Below are positions 26,751 to 37,773 of a DNA stretch of 64,000 nt, one piece after another. The stretch is taken from positions 86,911-150,910 of the forward strand of contig JAFUNC010000010.1 of NCBI GenBank assembly GCA_017473115.1, written 5' to 3'. The position numbers and the translations under genes were made by a program. The stretch is from Lachnospiraceae bacterium. Lineage in GTDB: Bacteria; Bacillota; Clostridia; Lachnospirales; Lachnospiraceae. Position 1 is the stretch's first letter, and the number at the start of each line of letters is the position of its first letter. Below the pieces are notes generated by a model, which had not been told where the DNA came from, searched no databases, and saw only the letters and a program-made list of their open reading frames with translations.

Positions 26751-26768
26751 ATACAGCCAAGGCTGTAT
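26751..26768. promoter_or_regulatory. Small perfect dyad upstream of the DUF6062-like gene
   Basis: ATACAGCC-AA-GGCTGTAT, an 18-base dyad with no T run on either side, directly upstream of the gene start on the minus strand. It could be an operator or a leader hairpin covering the ribosome site region. Confidence 0.35.
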
Positions 26769-26820
26769 GTTATCCTTTCGTTTCTTGTGTATAAAAGTAT
26801 TTGGTGTTTCTTAATTCTTT

Positions 26821-27528
26821 TTACGGGGTTTCAAAAATATACTCTACAAATTTCACGGCAGTATCCGTCCGATCCGAAAGGCTGACGATGGCAAGCATCA
26901 CTTCCGCATCCTCTTCGTACAGTCCGATTTCCGTAAAGAGGGGGGCGTCGCCGACATAGATGCCGATAGGATATTCCTTATCGGATGCTTCATCATAATA
27001 ATAGTAGATTAAGCCGGCATCATCCAATGCTTGGAAATGGTCCGGCGGAAGCAGGATATCCAGAGTGTCCGCATAAAAACCGTTTACCACATAAAAGTCA
27101 ATCTGTTTTTGAGAACCGATGAGAATATCTAAGTTGCCATCCTGTCCTGCTTTGACAATGTTCATATCAATGGCCATATCCAACATATCACTGGAGTCGG
27201 GATTTACGGCGTTGGACACATCAAAAACCACCTGATACTCCTCCGTATTGATTCCCTGTTCGTTCGCAAACTCTTGTATCATGGCATCTACGGCGCTTGT
27301 GTCTTCACTCAGGTAATAATTGGAACTTAAGGCGTAGGCACAGAACCCGAAGGGCTTCGGAGCCAGAACCGTTTGCAATAAAATAATATAAGTCACAAAA
27401 GCAATCAACACAATTGCTACAATGGTATGAATTTTATAATAATGCCAAAAGTGTTTTATTTTTTTATCAAGGGGCATTTCCTTAAAGTTTTTGCGGTTTT
27501 CCGCCCGGATTTCATCTCTGATGGACAT
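26821..27528 (-). CDS. Hypothetical single-pass membrane protein with extracellular domain
   Basis: 235 residues. A basic cytoplasmic N-terminus (MSIRDEIRAENRKNF), one membrane helix (about 36-56), then an extracellular domain of about 175 residues. That domain has alternating strands and the segments NLDILIGSQKQIDFYV and GIYVGDAPLFTEIGL, loosely like a periplasmic-binding-type domain. I do not recognise a named family. The start follows GAGG. It likely heads a two-gene unit with the DUF6062-like gene. Confidence 0.65.
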   Translation of the reverse strand: MSIRDEIRAENRKNFKEMPLDKKIKHFWHYYKIHTIVAIVLIAFVTYIILLQTVLAPKPFGFCAYALSSNYYLSEDTSAVDAMIQEFANEQGINTEEYQVVFDVSNAVNPDSSDMLDMAIDMNIVKAGQDGNLDILIGSQKQIDFYVVNGFYADTLDILLPPDHFQALDDAGLIYYYYDEASDKEYPIGIYVGDAPLFTEIGLYEEDAEVMLAIVSLSDRTDTAVKFVEYIFETP

Positions 27529-27681
27529 AAAAGTGCCTCGTTTCGTTGTTTTTTGATTTCACACTAAAAATATCATAATATTTTTGTTGTACAGCGGTCA
27601 AGTTGATTTCTATATTTTGCCTCTTGATTATGTCCTTTTTATGAAAATAAAATAAAAAAAGAAATAAGTCTGTTTTTTGCC

Positions 27682-27710
27682 TTGCAACTTTTCGCGGAAT
27701 GTACTATTAT
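27682..27710 (+). promoter_or_regulatory. Promoter of the DUF6106-like gene and guaB
   Basis: TTGCAA at 27682-27687, 17 bp spacer, TATTAT at 27705-27710; leader about 65 bases. Confidence 0.65.
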
Positions 27711-27782
27711 GTTAGAAATCGTATTTTTTCTTGTACGGTTTTCGTATAAATGGGGGACAAAGTTTAACATCAGGAGTGGAAC

Positions 27783-28286
27783 ATGAGCGTAGCTTTTAAG
27801 GAACTTTTGATTAAGCAGAGAGAGAACAAGAAGGATAAGATGTTAGGTACCGTAATGGTGGTGGCAGCAGTCCTTTCTCTAATCAGCGGATTAATTTTGC
27901 ATCCCTTATTTCTTTTGGGGGCAGTGGCTTTCGGAATTTTGTCCTATGTTGTATACTTCCGTAAAATGAAAGTGGAATATGAGTACACTTACATGGACAA
28001 GGAGTTACGCATTGATCGTATCTACAATGAATCCAAACGTAAAAGTATAGTTGTTTTAGATTTAAATAAGATGGAAATTCTTGCCAAAGAGAATTCATAT
28101 CATTTGGACAGTTATAAAAATCGCGCCGTGAAAGAGTGGGATTTTTCTACAGGGTTGGAAGATGATGAGGAACTGGCAACTTATATTATGTATTATGCAG
28201 GCTCGGACAAGTACTATTTGTCCTTGAGCGAAGATTTTATGAAAACAATACGCCAAACCATGCCACATAAGGTGAAGGCGGATTGA
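27783..28286 (+). CDS. DUF6106-like membrane protein
   Basis: 167 residues: a short basic start, a hydrophobic hairpin of two helices (about 21-39 and 42-58), then a soluble cytoplasmic domain beginning KVEYEYTYMDKELRIDRIY. The pattern resembles DUF6106, a small Clostridia family of unknown role; the name is tentative. Starts after CAGGAG and lies 37 bp upstream of guaB, likely in one transcript. Confidence 0.65.
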   Translation: MSVAFKELLIKQRENKKDKMLGTVMVVAAVLSLISGLILHPLFLLGAVAFGILSYVVYFRKMKVEYEYTYMDKELRIDRIYNESKRKSIVVLDLNKMEILAKENSYHLDSYKNRAVKEWDFSTGLEDDEELATYIMYYAGSDKYYLSLSEDFMKTIRQTMPHKVKAD

Positions 28287-28299
28287 TATACAACACTAA

Positions 28300-29778
<1,479 letters not shown>

Positions 29779-29786
29779 TAAATGCG

Positions 29787-29824
29787 AGCCGGATGAATCG
29801 GTGACTTGGCCGATTGATCCGGCT
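29787..29824. other. Long hairpin between guaB and the BlaI gene
   Basis: AGCCGGAT-G-AATCGG pairs with CCGATT-G-ATCCGGCT, 14 pairs around one symmetric mismatch and an eight-base loop. No T run follows, so it is not a standard terminator; it may protect the guaB mRNA end or act in processing. Confidence 0.5.
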
Positions 29825-29874
29825 GCTTAAGTCAAGACGAATTTGTTAAAAATAAAATATTGGAGGTTTTACTG

Positions 29875-30243
29875 ATGAGAGCGCAGCATGCGACAGAATG
29901 TGAGTTGCTGGTTATGAAGTGCGTGTGGATGAATCCTGATAAGGAGTTGTCTATGCCTGCCATTAATGAACTGGTAAACAAGACCTATGACAAAGATTGG
30001 GCTCCGCAGACAGTTTCTACATTTTTGAAGAGACTGCGTAACCGAGGATTCTTAGAGGCTGAACGCCGTGGACGTTCTTTTGTGTATCATAGTTTAATTG
30101 ATGCAGAAGAGTATAAGGCCGCGACTGTTATGGACTGCTGTGAATTCTGGTGCAACGGTGATGCAGCAAAGATGATTGAAATTGTAAAAAACGACAGAGG
30201 TCTCTCTCAAGAAGAGGTCAAAAAAATAAAAGAACTTTTATAA
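29875..30243 (+). CDS. BlaI/MecI-family transcriptional regulator (orphan)
   Basis: 122 residues from the ATG at 29875, nine bases after GGAGG; a TTG start 15 bases earlier overlaps that site. The winged-helix region includes CELLVMKCVWM, PQTVSTFLKRLRNRGFL and RGRSFVYHSL, typical of BlaI/MecI repressors. The C-terminus carries MDCCEFWC, three cysteines not seen in the second BlaI at 31930. No M56 sensor is next to it. A terminator follows directly. Confidence 0.88.
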   Translation: MRAQHATECELLVMKCVWMNPDKELSMPAINELVNKTYDKDWAPQTVSTFLKRLRNRGFLEAERRGRSFVYHSLIDAEEYKAATVMDCCEFWCNGDAAKMIEIVKNDRGLSQEEVKKIKELL

Positions 30244-30254
30244 GTTCCTTTATG

Positions 30255-30300
30255 AAAAAAGAGGTTCGTCCCCAGGGTAGAGGATGGACCTCTTTTTTTA
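30255..30300 (+). terminator. Terminator of the orphan BlaI gene
   Basis: Stem GAGGTTCGTCC / GGATGGACCTC with A run before and TTTTTTT after; directly follows the gene. Confidence 0.8.
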
Positions 30301-30613
30301 GTATGTGAATAAACTGTCGAAATTTGTCGACGTGTGGGGACTTGATTTTTTACTTTATGCAGTTTACACATTATGTAGGTTTTGTTCCTCTGTCTTAAGA
30401 GGTTCACGTCTAATAAAATATCTAAAACCAATCGGTCCATACAGGACTTAAATCTGTTAGATTTCTATTTGTTCGGTGAGATAATCAAAACTCCTGAAAA
30501 TGCAGAATATATTGCGTAAATCATTATTGAAAGAACCCCGAAGTATAAAATGAAGAAAATATTGTCTATGCAGGCTTTTCGTAATTGTGAAGTCGTTTTT
30601 TTGATATTAGGTT
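30301..30613. other. Intergenic region, no gene supported
   Basis: About 310 bp, AT-rich. A near-repeat TGTCGAAATTTGTCGACG lies near 30316. No promoter of good quality and no reading frame with a ribosome site were found. Confidence 0.4.
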
Positions 30614-31659
30614 ATGAATGAAATGTGGGGTGGTCTTATGGAGAAGAATAGAGAGGTGTTTTTGATAACGGAGCAATTGTTACAGGATAAAATATACTAC
30701 GTTCGAGGGCACAAAGTTATGTTGAATTTTGACTTGGCGGCAATATATGGATATACTACGAAGACGTTTAATCAACAAGTAAAAATAATGAAAATCGCTT
30801 TGATGATGATTTTAGATTTAAACTTACCAGAGAAGAAGTTGAGAACTTGAGGTCAAAAAAATTGACCTCAAATTGGGGTGGTTCAAGATATTTACCATTT
30901 GCTTTTACCGAGCAAGGGATATATATGTTGATGACAGTTCTTCGAGGAGAACTTGCGATAAAGCAGAGCAAGGCTTTAATTCGAACATTCAAAAAAATGA
31001 AAGATTATATCATGGATAATCGTGAACTGATGGGACAAAGAGAGTATATACAACTTTCTTTGCAGACTGCTGAAAATATACGTGATATTTCAAAACTGAA
31101 ATCAGATATAGGTTTTGTCGAAAAACAAATGTCCGATGTTATGGATCAACTGGGAGATGTTGTCACCAAATCAGACCTTGCTGAAATGATGAATAGTTTT
31201 GTAGATAATGAGGACAATGGTTGGCTTATGTTTAATGCAAAGTATTGTACGGCTGATTTGGCCTATTCGGAAGTCTATGGGCAAGCAAAGAAGACCATTT
31301 TTGTAGTAGATAATTATATCGGATTGCGTACTTTGGTGTTGCTAAAGAATGCACCGAAAGGTGTGTCGATAACGATTTTTAGTGATAATGTGGGTAATAA
31401 ATTACACCGCATTAAGTATAATGATTTTTGTAGTGAATATCCTTGTGTAAGTATTGACTTGAAAAAGACAGGAGGAATTTACCACGATAGATTTATTGTA
31501 CTTGATTATGGTACAAATGATGAAAGAATATTTTTATGTGGAGCATCATCAAAAGATGCCGGCGCCAGAATAACATGCATCGTAGAAGATTTCGGAATAG
31601 AGAAATATAAGGAGTTGATTGGAAGATTACTTGGCAATCCTACTTTACAACTTACATAA
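30614..31659 (+). pseudogene. ORF6N-domain protein with PLD-like C-terminus, frameshifted
   Basis: Two overlapping reading frames together give one ORF6N/KilA-N-type protein. The first part (YYVRGHKVMLNFDLAAIYGY) runs until NQQVK at 30780; the family sequence (ENRFDDDFRFKLTREEVE) then continues in another frame, after an A5 run at 30781-30785, and on to 31659. One extra A there would restore the frame. The C-terminal part has HDRFIVLD and FLCGASSKDAG, like a degenerate phospholipase-D/HKD motif. Such proteins are phage-related. It may be inactive, a sequencing error, or rescued by slippage. Confidence 0.8.
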
Positions 31660-31822
31660 TTTGTGAACGTATGTTAAATACATTCGGTTAATACCGGACT
31701 GTTAACTTATTTAATATGGGAGGCGCGTTATTACGTGCCTCTATTTTGATTGTAAAAAGATAAAATGCAGGTGTTTGTATAAAGGACTATTTATGTGAAA
31801 ATACTGCAAGGATAAAATATCC

Positions 31823-31851
31823 TTGACATGAATATTCGGCAGATGTAGAAT
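31823..31851 (+). promoter_or_regulatory. Promoter of the BlaI-M56 operon
   Basis: TTGACA (31823-31828), 17 bp spacer, TAGAAT (31846-31851). The downstream part is covered by the operator-like repeat at 31834-31851, indicating direct repression. Confidence 0.75.
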
Positions 31852-31877
31852 GAAAATATATTCGGCAAATGCCGAAT
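31834..31877. promoter_or_regulatory. Two BlaI-type operator candidates
   Basis: ATTCGGCAGATGTAGAAT at 31834-31851 and the dyad ATTCGGCAAATGCCGAAT at 31860-31877, starting 26 bp apart. The first overlaps the spacer and -10 box, the second the transcription start. They lie 53 bp before the BlaI start, as expected for autoregulation. The half-site differs from the classical TACA/TGTA of staphylococcal BlaI. Confidence 0.65.
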
Positions 31878-31929
31878 GATAAAACAGAAAGATATGTTTA
31901 TATACTTGGAAGGATTTTAGGAGAGAAAT

Positions 31930-32307
31930 ATGAAACGTTTACCGGATTCCGAACTTGAAATTATGATGATTATTTGGGAACTGAATAAGCCCGTTACAAG
32001 ATTTGAAATCGAAGAGAAGATGGAGGGTGAGAGAAAATTATCGCCTACTACGATTTTATCTTTTTTATCAAGGTTACAGGAAAAAGGCTTCCTTGCGGTT
32101 GAGAAGGAGGGCAAGAATAATATCTACGTAGCGCTGGTGGAGAAAGAAGTTTACATACAGCGGGAGAGCCGGAACATATTAAAGCGCTTGTATCAGAATT
32201 CGGTGAAGCATTTCTTGGCGGCGTTATATGACGGAGACGGATTGTCGGACGAAGAGTTAGAGGAACTGGAAGAGTTTATTCGAAATAAGAGGAATAGCGA
32301 TGACTAA
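31930..32307 (+). CDS. BlaI/MecI-family repressor of the M56 operon
   Basis: 125 residues. Winged helix with LPDSELEIMMIIWEL, SPTTILSFLSRLQEKGFL and a wing KEGKNNIYVALV; the C-terminal helix dimerises. In the family, cleavage by the M56 sensor protease relieves repression. The start follows AGGAGAG. The next gene overlaps it by eight bases, and the sensor gene is third in the operon. It likely binds the two dyads upstream of its own gene. Confidence 0.9.
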   Translation: MKRLPDSELEIMMIIWELNKPVTRFEIEEKMEGERKLSPTTILSFLSRLQEKGFLAVEKEGKNNIYVALVEKEVYIQRESRNILKRLYQNSVKHFLAALYDGDGLSDEELEELEEFIRNKRNSDD

Positions 32308-33856
32308 AAAGATATTAATTACAATCGGAGTAATATTAGCTGCAGTGGTGCTGATTGTGGTTCTGCTGGTAGTGGCGTTACTTTGGGGCTTATATTACAT
32401 TACGGAATTGGAAGAAACGAAAGTAAATGAATTTTACAGTGATGACGGGAAGTATACGTTAACCATGTATGAGGTGGGAGACGCTGATTTTCCTTTTGGT
32501 TCCGTAAACGGCAAATTCGTATTAAAAGATAATACCCAGGCTGTTATCAATACCTGTAAATTCTCGGTAGCAGATGACGGCGCCGGCTTAAAGGGCAATG
32601 TTCCTGCGATTCGCTGGACAGATAATTCTGTTATGGCCATTGTCAGCGGAAGCGAGCAAAAGGACCAACTCTATATTATGTATTATGACGGCACATTGGA
32701 GGATAGGCAGAGCAGTGGCTGGTATACCACGGAAGAACTGACCGCTTTGGTGAAAGATGCTTACGGTGAGAATGCAGAGTATGTGAGGACGGTAGAACCA
32801 AGCAATCAAATCTATACCGGAAACGGGCCTTATATTGAACCGACAGAAGGGTATCACGTGTTCCGGATAAAAGTGGATATGCCGGAAGAAGGAACCTTTA
32901 AATTCCGCGTAAGTGAGGATAAGGGCGTATTGGTGAGTAATTATGTTTCGGAATATTTTAAATATACGACTGATTGTTTTGTGGCGCAGAATGATGTGTT
33001 GATGGAATGGGAAAAGTATGGGAGTGATTCAAAAGTACGCTATATTCCGGAATTCCATGCACAAATCGAAAATGATCGTCAGCAGATGGAATTTAGCGGT
33101 ATGATTTGTGATTATGTAGAATATTGTAAGGCTGTTGACGCGTTGGCAACGGAGAATGAGTGGTTTGAACAATTTGATTTTCTAATCAGTGGTAAACCCG
33201 GTACGCTTAAGCCGACGATTACCATTGACCGGTATGACAGAACCTTGTTTTATAATGAAGTGTATCAGAAGATTGATGACGTGTTAAGAAACAATCATAA
33301 CATAGTAGGGCAGGAAGCGAACACAGACGCGCCAAGCGAGGAAGTTTTGGCAGATTGGCTAAGCAGGGAGCCTGCGTGTACGTTTACGATGGAAGATGGT
33401 ATGGAATTGCGCTTGGTAGCCGTGGACAGGGTGACCGGAAATGATTACTATGCTTTAATTGGTACTTATGATGGAGAGAACTGTGCATTTTACAATACGG
33501 ATCCCTATAACAACAGGGGCGGTTTGGCAACCGGAATGTTGTTTGTAGACGAGAATGTCGGCTTTATTACCATAAGCTGGGGTGGTGAAGAAGAGGGTGC
33601 TGTTTATCGTACGGAGGACGGCGGTAAAACCTTTGAACTTTCCCATATTCCTTCGCCGATGATTGAGGCGGGGAACGGTACCTTTTATAATCCCTATGTT
33701 TTGCCGGAGAAGATTTATGAAAAAGAGGGCCTTCTGTATCTGGAAGTCAGTCAGGGTGCTAATAAAACATACGAGAGTGAGCAGGGATATTGTAAGGGCT
33801 TATACAGTTCGGACGATTTAGGCCTGCATTGGGACTATGTAAGAGAAGTCTATTAA
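32300..33856 (+). CDS. Single-pass membrane protein with BNR-like extracellular domain
   Basis: 518 residues. A hydrophobic helix (about 6-32) anchors a large extracellular part. Near the C-terminus are two Asp-box-like (BNR) repeats, RTEDGGKTFE and SSDDLGLHWD, typical of beta-propeller turns, suggesting a propeller-type domain. The remainder is not recognised. The gene overlaps the BlaI gene by eight bases and precedes the M56 gene by 18 bp, so all three are translated from one message. It could be a co-sensor or target of the M56 protease; this is inference from position only. Confidence 0.65.
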   Translation: MTKKILITIGVILAAVVLIVVLLVVALLWGLYYITELEETKVNEFYSDDGKYTLTMYEVGDADFPFGSVNGKFVLKDNTQAVINTCKFSVADDGAGLKGNVPAIRWTDNSVMAIVSGSEQKDQLYIMYYDGTLEDRQSSGWYTTEELTALVKDAYGENAEYVRTVEPSNQIYTGNGPYIEPTEGYHVFRIKVDMPEEGTFKFRVSEDKGVLVSNYVSEYFKYTTDCFVAQNDVLMEWEKYGSDSKVRYIPEFHAQIENDRQQMEFSGMICDYVEYCKAVDALATENEWFEQFDFLISGKPGTLKPTITIDRYDRTLFYNEVYQKIDDVLRNNHNIVGQEANTDAPSEEVLADWLSREPACTFTMEDGMELRLVAVDRVTGNDYYALIGTYDGENCAFYNTDPYNNRGGLATGMLFVDENVGFITISWGGEEEGAVYRTEDGGKTFELSHIPSPMIEAGNGTFYNPYVLPEKIYEKEGLLYLEVSQGANKTYESEQGYCKGLYSSDDLGLHWDYVREVY

Positions 33857-33874
33857 ATATTGGAGATGGCAGTT

Positions 33875-36799
33875 ATGAGAAACATTTTATTTGATGTTCT
33901 TGAAATTAATATTGTAATGACTTTGGTTATCGTATTATTGTGCCTTTTTGCAGGAAAAATCCGTAAAAGATACGGCGCGATATGGCTGAAACTGATGTGG
34001 ATTGTGCTTATGGTGCGTCTGTTGATTCCTTACAATTTCTCGCTGCCGGCTACGGAGTTTCGCCTTTTTAATGTGCCCGGATTCGAGCAGGAGATTGCGG
34101 AGAATGAAGAGGATCAGGTATTAAATAATTATGCGCAGAATGTTTGGCCGGAGTTGAATGGCGATGCTATACAGTCAGACGGCGTTTCTCAGAAGGTGCC
34201 TGCTGATAATGCGGACCCTTATGTGCAGGGGGATAAATTCGGTAGCGAAGAGAGTCAAACGAATTCAAACGGTATTGCCGGAGATGCTGTTGTGGCGAAG
34301 CCTGAGAATGCAGAAGGTAATGCCGGTGGAGTGAATTCTGAAAATGCAGAAGGTAATACCGGCGGAATGAATTCCGAGAATCCGGGTAGTAACGCAGAAA
34401 ACGTAGGATATTCTGATGTAGGAAGTATGAATAATATTGTGACAGATGTTGCGGACACTGTTGAAGATGTGCATACGCCGGGTGTATTCCGCTATACGGA
34501 TATTCTTTTATACATATGGCTTATCGGGATTGGAGGCAGTGCGGTATATCACGTAGTGGTTTATTTAATGATGCGTCGTACTTACATGAAAGATTTAGAG
34601 CCTGTTCAAAATGCATCTTTGCAGGAAGAAATTGACAAACTGCAAAACAAATATCTTGGACAAAAAAGGCTTACCGTTTATGAGAGCAAGCGGGTGCAAA
34701 GTCCGCTTATTACAGGCATTTTACACCCTAAATTAATCATTCCGTCCTATGAAGGCGATTGGAATGCAAAGGAGCTGGAATTGATTACTGCCCACGAATT
34801 GTGCCACTATCGTAAAAAAGACTTGTGGCTTAAAATGCTTATGCTGGCAGTGACTTGTTTTAACTGGTTTAACCCAGCTGTTTATATGATGAAAAAGCAG
34901 TTTTACTATGATATGGAATTGGTCTGCGATGAAAGCGTAATGCGTGGCAGAAGCAAGGAAGAGAAGGAAACTTATGCCAAAATCCTTATGTCTTATGCGG
35001 GTAAAGGGCGTAGAAACTATACTTTTATGTCAGGATTGGCAGCAGGCAGTAAATTTACCAAAAACAGGATTTATCACATCTGGGAAGATGGCAAAAAGAA
35101 AAAAGGTGTGATTGTTTTTGCAACGATTTTGGCGGGATTTATAGGTATTGGTTTGTTTGTGTCCTGTGGATATAAGCCGGGAGAGGTTAAGAGCTTGGGG
35201 GCAAATAGTACCATAAGATATGAGAATGCGGATCAGAATAAGGAACATTTCGTATATGGTAGTGAATTAGGGAGATATGTGCCGGGAGAAACGGAAGGAA
35301 GCGATCGTGTTAGTGATGAGAGTGTGTCGTTTGCCTGGAAAGATGTAGAAGGCCTTTGTTTTCAATGTCCCGGTTTGAATGGTGATTATCCAACATGGTT
35401 ATACGTGTCTTCGGACGGAAGTTTTTCGGGAAGTTATAAGGATCTAAATCTGGAAAATACCGGTGAAGAATATCCAAATGGAACAATCGATTTGTGTAAC
35501 TTTGAAGGTAAATTTGCAGAGCCAAAGAAGATTAATTCATATACATATTCTTTGGAAGTGTCAACGATGACATATGAGGAGCATATCGGAAGCCACATTA
35601 AAAAAGATGACTTGTATTATTATTATGTATGGCCGGCGGGTCTGTATGATTTGGAAGAACTTGTTCTTTATACGCCCGGTGCGCCTTTGCGTGAATTGCC
35701 TGTGGCATTTTTAGAAAGTGTAGGGTATCAGGCGTTGTCATTGGAAAAAGATGCAACATTGCCTTTTTATGCTATCTATAATGTGAAAGAAGAAAAGGGA
35801 TTTTGCAGTTTTTACCTGATGGAGGAAGTTTGGGATGTAATACATGATGCAGATGGCTTTGAACTGGAATATGAAGATAAGCTTGCAAATGATACAGTGA
35901 CAGAGGCGGAGTGTTTGGAATATTCCAAAGCAATTTGGGAACAGTGGGAATTGGCGCTGGATTCTTTAATACATACCTTGAATATGCAGTTAGACGGCAA
36001 GGAAATTGTTATTTTAAAAGAGCAGAATGAAGAATGGATTACAGCAAGAGCGCAGGAAGTGGAGGCGTATATCAGCACTTCTTATACCAACGATCCGCTG
36101 GAATCTATGTATACGAATCTGAAAATGGCAGAGATAACGCGGGAACGCGTATATGAACTTTGGAATGTGGCGGAAGGGATTTATTGCGGATCTGTTAATC
36201 CGGAAGAGATATTTGTAGATCCAAGTGTTGTAGAGACTGATGAGAGCGGAAATGTGCTTTTATATGCGATGCAATATGAAGTGCAGCCCGGTGAGTTATG
36301 TCAGATCAAATTATATGGGAAAATGCTTAATGAATATAACTATGGAATCAGTTATGTTGAAATTACATCGGAAGACGGTGAGGACTACAGTTTTTCAACA
36401 GAGGAAGCGATGACTGAAATGTGGGGGCAGAAGACGGTGTATACCGAATGCTGGTCAAAAGACGGCGGAATAAAATTAGAGGATATTAATTTTGATGGCT
36501 ATGTGGATATTGGGCTGATAGCACAAATTCCGGCATACAATCTTCCGTACATTTATTATGTGTTTGATGCTGATAATGGAAAATATGAATATTATGATGA
36601 TTTTATGTGTTATTTAAAAGTGGATACAGAGGCGGAAACCTGTTTGGAAGAGTATCACGTGGGAACCGCCTATTATAAAGATGTGTGGGCCAAAGATAAT
36701 GAAGGCGGTCTGTATCTTATGCAACGAACCATAAGGGATTATGATTTTGCGACCGAGGAATTTACGGATACTACGGAGTATTATTCGTTGGATGGATAA
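33875..36799 (+). CDS. M56-family (BlaR1/MecR1-like) membrane metalloprotease sensor
   Basis: 974 residues from the ATG at 33875 (GGAG nine bases upstream). Two N-terminal helices (about 10-55) are followed by an acidic extracellular loop with the tandem unit NAEGNxGGxNSE repeated (about 144-170), a helix near 210-235, and the zinc protease motif AHELCH (H307, E308, H311) with a further acidic ligand near DMELVCDE. A last helix (about 413-431) leads to over 500 extracellular residues. BlaR1 has only a penicillin-binding domain of about 260 there; no SxxK serine motif is recognised in this one, so the signal is probably not a beta-lactam. It should cut the BlaI protein of the same operon. Confidence 0.82.
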   Translation: MRNILFDVLEINIVMTLVIVLLCLFAGKIRKRYGAIWLKLMWIVLMVRLLIPYNFSLPATEFRLFNVPGFEQEIAENEEDQVLNNYAQNVWPELNGDAIQSDGVSQKVPADNADPYVQGDKFGSEESQTNSNGIAGDAVVAKPENAEGNAGGVNSENAEGNTGGMNSENPGSNAENVGYSDVGSMNNIVTDVADTVEDVHTPGVFRYTDILLYIWLIGIGGSAVYHVVVYLMMRRTYMKDLEPVQNASLQEEIDKLQNKYLGQKRLTVYESKRVQSPLITGILHPKLIIPSYEGDWNAKELELITAHELCHYRKKDLWLKMLMLAVTCFNWFNPAVYMMKKQFYYDMELVCDESVMRGRSKEEKETYAKILMSYAGKGRRNYTFMSGLAAGSKFTKNRIYHIWEDGKKKKGVIVFATILAGFIGIGLFVSCGYKPGEVKSLGANSTIRYENADQNKEHFVYGSELGRYVPGETEGSDRVSDESVSFAWKDVEGLCFQCPGLNGDYPTWLYVSSDGSFSGSYKDLNLENTGEEYPNGTIDLCNFEGKFAEPKKINSYTYSLEVSTMTYEEHIGSHIKKDDLYYYYVWPAGLYDLEELVLYTPGAPLRELPVAFLESVGYQALSLEKDATLPFYAIYNVKEEKGFCSFYLMEEVWDVIHDADGFELEYEDKLANDTVTEAECLEYSKAIWEQWELALDSLIHTLNMQLDGKEIVILKEQNEEWITARAQEVEAYISTSYTNDPLESMYTNLKMAEITRERVYELWNVAEGIYCGSVNPEEIFVDPSVVETDESGNVLLYAMQYEVQPGELCQIKLYGKMLNEYNYGISYVEITSEDGEDYSFSTEEAMTEMWGQKTVYTECWSKDGGIKLEDINFDGYVDIGLIAQIPAYNLPYIYYVFDADNGKYEYYDDFMCYLKVDTEAETCLEEYHVGTAYYKDVWAKDNEGGLYLMQRTIRDYDFATEEFTDTTEYYSLDG

Positions 36800-36850
36800 A
36801 GGGTTTGCGGCTATATGCGAGAAGTATTTTATGATTGTGGAGTGAGTTGG

Positions 36851-37702
36851 ATGAAAAGAGGAGTATTAATTTGCATTGCGGTCTTGATGCTAGTTTTTTG
36901 TGCATGTGATACTGCAGATAATACGAATGTTGATGGTGCAAGTATTGTGCATGAAGCGGAGTCGGTAAGTTCCGAAATGCAAAAGTTGTCTTCAGAAGTT
37001 GTGGTGGAACAGATGGCGTCAGAAGTTGTATGTGAAGAAAGTTCTTGTTTGACCCAAGTAGAAGATCCTGTATATAGGGACTTAATCACCGAAATGTTGG
37101 ATACCGGCAAATTTCCTGCCGGAGGAAGTGAGTGGTATGGAAATCCGTATGATAATTATTATGCGATAGCGGATGTGGATATGGATGGGCAGGATGAATT
37201 AATTATTGATTATCCTAATGGTATTTCTATGGCAGATAGTGTGTGTTATATCTATGATTATGACAGAACCACAGGGGAACCGTATATTCAGTGCTTAGGA
37301 TACCCCAGTTTTATCATATATGATAATGGATATATTATTGAAATGGCATCCCATAATCATGGACGTTCTAATTTGGATGATTTTTGGCCTTACAGTGTTC
37401 TCAAATACAATGAGCAAACAGATACTTATGAGTGCATTGCCCATATGGATGCGTGGCAGGAGGAGTACAATAGCGGTAATTTGGAATTCCCGGAAGAAAA
37501 GGATGCGGACGGTGACGGAGTCGTGTACTATAACTGGACGGCAGAAGAATGGGATAATCCGTCTCTTGTAATGGATAATGCAGAGTATGAAATGTGGTAT
37601 CAGGAAATAACGGAGGGGGACGTAATACAAATTACGAGGTATCCGATTATTTCGGAAGATGAGTATTATGAGTTGTATCCGCAACCGGAGGCGAATGGAT
37701 AA
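36851..37702 (+). CDS. Lipoprotein with acidic calcium-loop-like motifs
   Basis: 283 residues from the ATG at 36851 (GGAG upstream); an ATG at 36815 is in frame but would bury the signal peptide. The signal ends FCAC with C19 as probable lipidated residue. After a Ser/Glu-rich spacer the mature domain has DVDMDGQDELIID and DADGDGVV, like calcium-binding repeats. Family not recognised. It lies 51 bp after the M56 gene, in the same direction with no terminator between, so it is probably regulated by BlaI. Confidence 0.7.
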   Translation: MKRGVLICIAVLMLVFCACDTADNTNVDGASIVHEAESVSSEMQKLSSEVVVEQMASEVVCEESSCLTQVEDPVYRDLITEMLDTGKFPAGGSEWYGNPYDNYYAIADVDMDGQDELIIDYPNGISMADSVCYIYDYDRTTGEPYIQCLGYPSFIIYDNGYIIEMASHNHGRSNLDDFWPYSVLKYNEQTDTYECIAHMDAWQEEYNSGNLEFPEEKDADGDGVVYYNWTAEEWDNPSLVMDNAEYEMWYQEITEGDVIQITRYPIISEDEYYELYPQPEANG

Positions 37703-37773
37703 TGTCAGGGCTGAACTTTAAGTTACTTTTTGTGTATACAAAATGGTAAATCAGAATTTTAGGAGGGGATCTT

